64,000 nt of DNA from an uncultured Pseudomonadales bacterium (GTDB lineage Bacteria > Pseudomonadota > Gammaproteobacteria > Pseudomonadales > Cellvibrionaceae), in assembly GCA_947487765.1 (NCBI GenBank), contig CANKXO010000006.1, positions 186,001-250,000 of the forward strand, in the 5' to 3' direction. The position numbers and the translations under genes were made by a program. The notes beneath the pieces were generated by a model, which saw nothing but the letters and a program-made list of their open reading frames with translations, made no database searches and was not told the DNA's origin. This document shows positions 63,451 through 64,000 of the stretch, in pieces (the first letter of the stretch is position 1; each line of letters starts with the position of its first letter).

Positions 63451-63624
63451 ATGGGTGTATGGTCTTGTCCAAATACTGAAGAAAAAGCGAATCGATTAAA
63501 TGTGTTGATGCAAGCACCTATTCTACAAGAGAATGCAATGGGTCAATTGTATAAGCTAATGGGTGACGATTGCTTATTTGATAATATTGAATGCCTAGAA
63601 GAAGGAGAAGATATTCGCCAATAA
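63451..63624 (+). CDS. Hypothetical 57-aa protein
   Basis: ATG 63451 has a perfect AGGAGG site (63437-63445 region) and the conserved spacing from promoter copy 5. MGVWSCPNTEEKANRLNVLM then QAPILQENAMGQLYKLMGDD and an acidic end. Not recognised; a small protein of the same regulon as its neighbours. Confidence 0.6.
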   Translation: MGVWSCPNTEEKANRLNVLMQAPILQENAMGQLYKLMGDDCLFDNIECLEEGEDIRQ

Positions 63625-63728
63625 TTATTGAGGCGCTCAAAGATTGGTTGGGTAGACTCGATGATTTTTTTGAACCTTGGAATGCAAAGGCGATCACTAT
63701 TTGTAACGAGATCGTTAATAGGGTTTGA
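63591..63728 (+). CDS. Possible 45-aa overlapping small protein
   Basis: A frame starting inside the previous gene: MPRRRRRYSPIIIEALKDWL then GRLDDFFEPWNAKAITICNE. The second half looks like a real amphipathic helix and ends just before a terminator. The Arg-run start is suspicious, and the ribosome binding site is not clear. Confidence 0.35.
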   Translation: MPRRRRRYSPIIIEALKDWLGRLDDFFEPWNAKAITICNEIVNRV

Positions 63729-63751
63729 TTAAAACAATCAGAGTTTTGACT

Positions 63752-63776
63752 TGGGGGCATTGCGCCCCCTTTTTAT
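63752..63776 (+). terminator. Rho-independent terminator
   Basis: GGGGGC / GCCCCC stem with a 5-nt loop followed by TTTTTATT. It ends the rightward small-gene transcript and overlaps the stop of the leftward DUF3489 gene. Confidence 0.75.
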
Positions 63777-64000
63777 TCAGCGACTTCTATAGGGTTCGTT
63801 ACAATCGCATACCGTCGTAGCTCGCCTTCTTTTTTTGTTGATGTTATGTTGTATTTGAATCGTTTTTTTAAGCTGCCCGAAATAGTGCCCCGTATCGTAT
63901 GCTTTTTCCAGTCTGTCGCTTCAACAAGTTCATCTAATGTGGCACCGTCTTTATCTTGTAAAAGGGATACAATCGTAGCGAGTTTACTGCCTTTGCGTGG
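63773..64000 (-). CDS. DUF3489 domain protein (5' end outside window)
   Basis: The last 75 codons of a minus-strand gene: PRKGSKLATIVSLLQDKDGA, TLDELVEATDWKKHTIRGTI and SGSLKKRFKYNITSTKKEGE, then RRYAIV. This is the winged-helix-like DUF3489 domain. Such genes often accompany DUF2924 and large serine recombinases in islands, matching the left end of this element. Confidence 0.85.
   Translation of the reverse strand, partial: PRKGSKLATIVSLLQDKDGATLDELVEATDWKKHTIRGTISGSLKKRFKYNITSTKKEGELRRYAIVTNPIEVAE

Overview
The window looks like an AT-rich (about 40% GC by eye) chromosomal segment of a marine-type gammaproteobacterium. Ordinary metabolic genes (LysR regulators, a TAXI-TRAP transporter, SelO, DUF3087) alternate with defence, secretion-effector and phage-like cargo. 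The species cannot be named from sequence alone.

Layout. 1-3.4 kb: a three-gene conflict locus of the ABC-three-component type (trypsin-like protease effector, small middle component, SMC-like ABC ATPase); the ATPase has an in-frame stop. 3.5-5 kb: an FRG-domain gene between two copies of a dispersed short repeat, then two small unknown genes. 5.1-12.5 kb: flavin reductase with divergent LysR, a second LysR, and a TAXI-TRAP transport operon ending in a cupin. 13-24.6 kb: accessory genes with a type VI secretion effector flavour: a peptidoglycan-binding protein with a membrane-active-looking C-terminus, a DUF6795 protein plus class 3 lipase, and a decayed Tae4/Tai4 pair. Between them lie a phosphoribosyltransferase, a 2OG-Fe(II) oxygenase, a YafJ-like glutamine amidotransferase, an AraC regulator and a GNAT enzyme. 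24.6-29 kb: small metabolic genes and SelO.

29.2-32.4 kb is a junction zone. It has two tRNA 3'-end-like fragments facing each other, a striking array of GTCCG motifs spaced almost exactly 22 nt apart with different sequence between them, a membrane-anchored unknown protein, a broken DUF3268 gene and the decayed tail of a serine recombinase. 32.4-39.5 kb is a complete type I restriction-modification operon (hsdR-hsdS-X-hsdM) in which X is a PrrC-like anticodon nuclease. An IS5-type transposase remnant follows.

40.1-64 kb reads as the left and early part of an integrated phage-like element. It starts with a large serine recombinase, DUF2924 and a 56-aa partner on the minus strand and an unknown divergent gene pair. 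A tightly overlapping replication/recombination operon follows: HTH, P-loop ATPase, ssDNA-binding-like protein, an intein-interrupted helicase fragment, an HNH endonuclease, the complete helicase, a PD-(D/E)XK nuclease and a primase-helicase. After it come iteron-like repeats with a large hairpin, a RuvC-like resolvase and DUF6362. Cargo follows: DUF1508, a DUF6232-like membrane protein, and an operon joining an Hcp-like tube protein with a phosphoribosyltransferase and a DprA/Smf protein. A cluster of very small genes comes next, five of which share an identical promoter-like architecture (TTG(C/A)TT, 18 bp, TTAAT(G/A), with GAAGCG abutting). A ParB-domain DNA methyltransferase lies within that cluster, and a DUF3489 gene cut by the window edge ends the window.

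The most unusual signals are the 22-nt-period GTCCG array (29489-29874), the shared promoter family at 60.4-63.4 kb, the Hcp-PRTase-DprA operon and the orphan intein inside a truncated helicase next to an intein-free paralogue.
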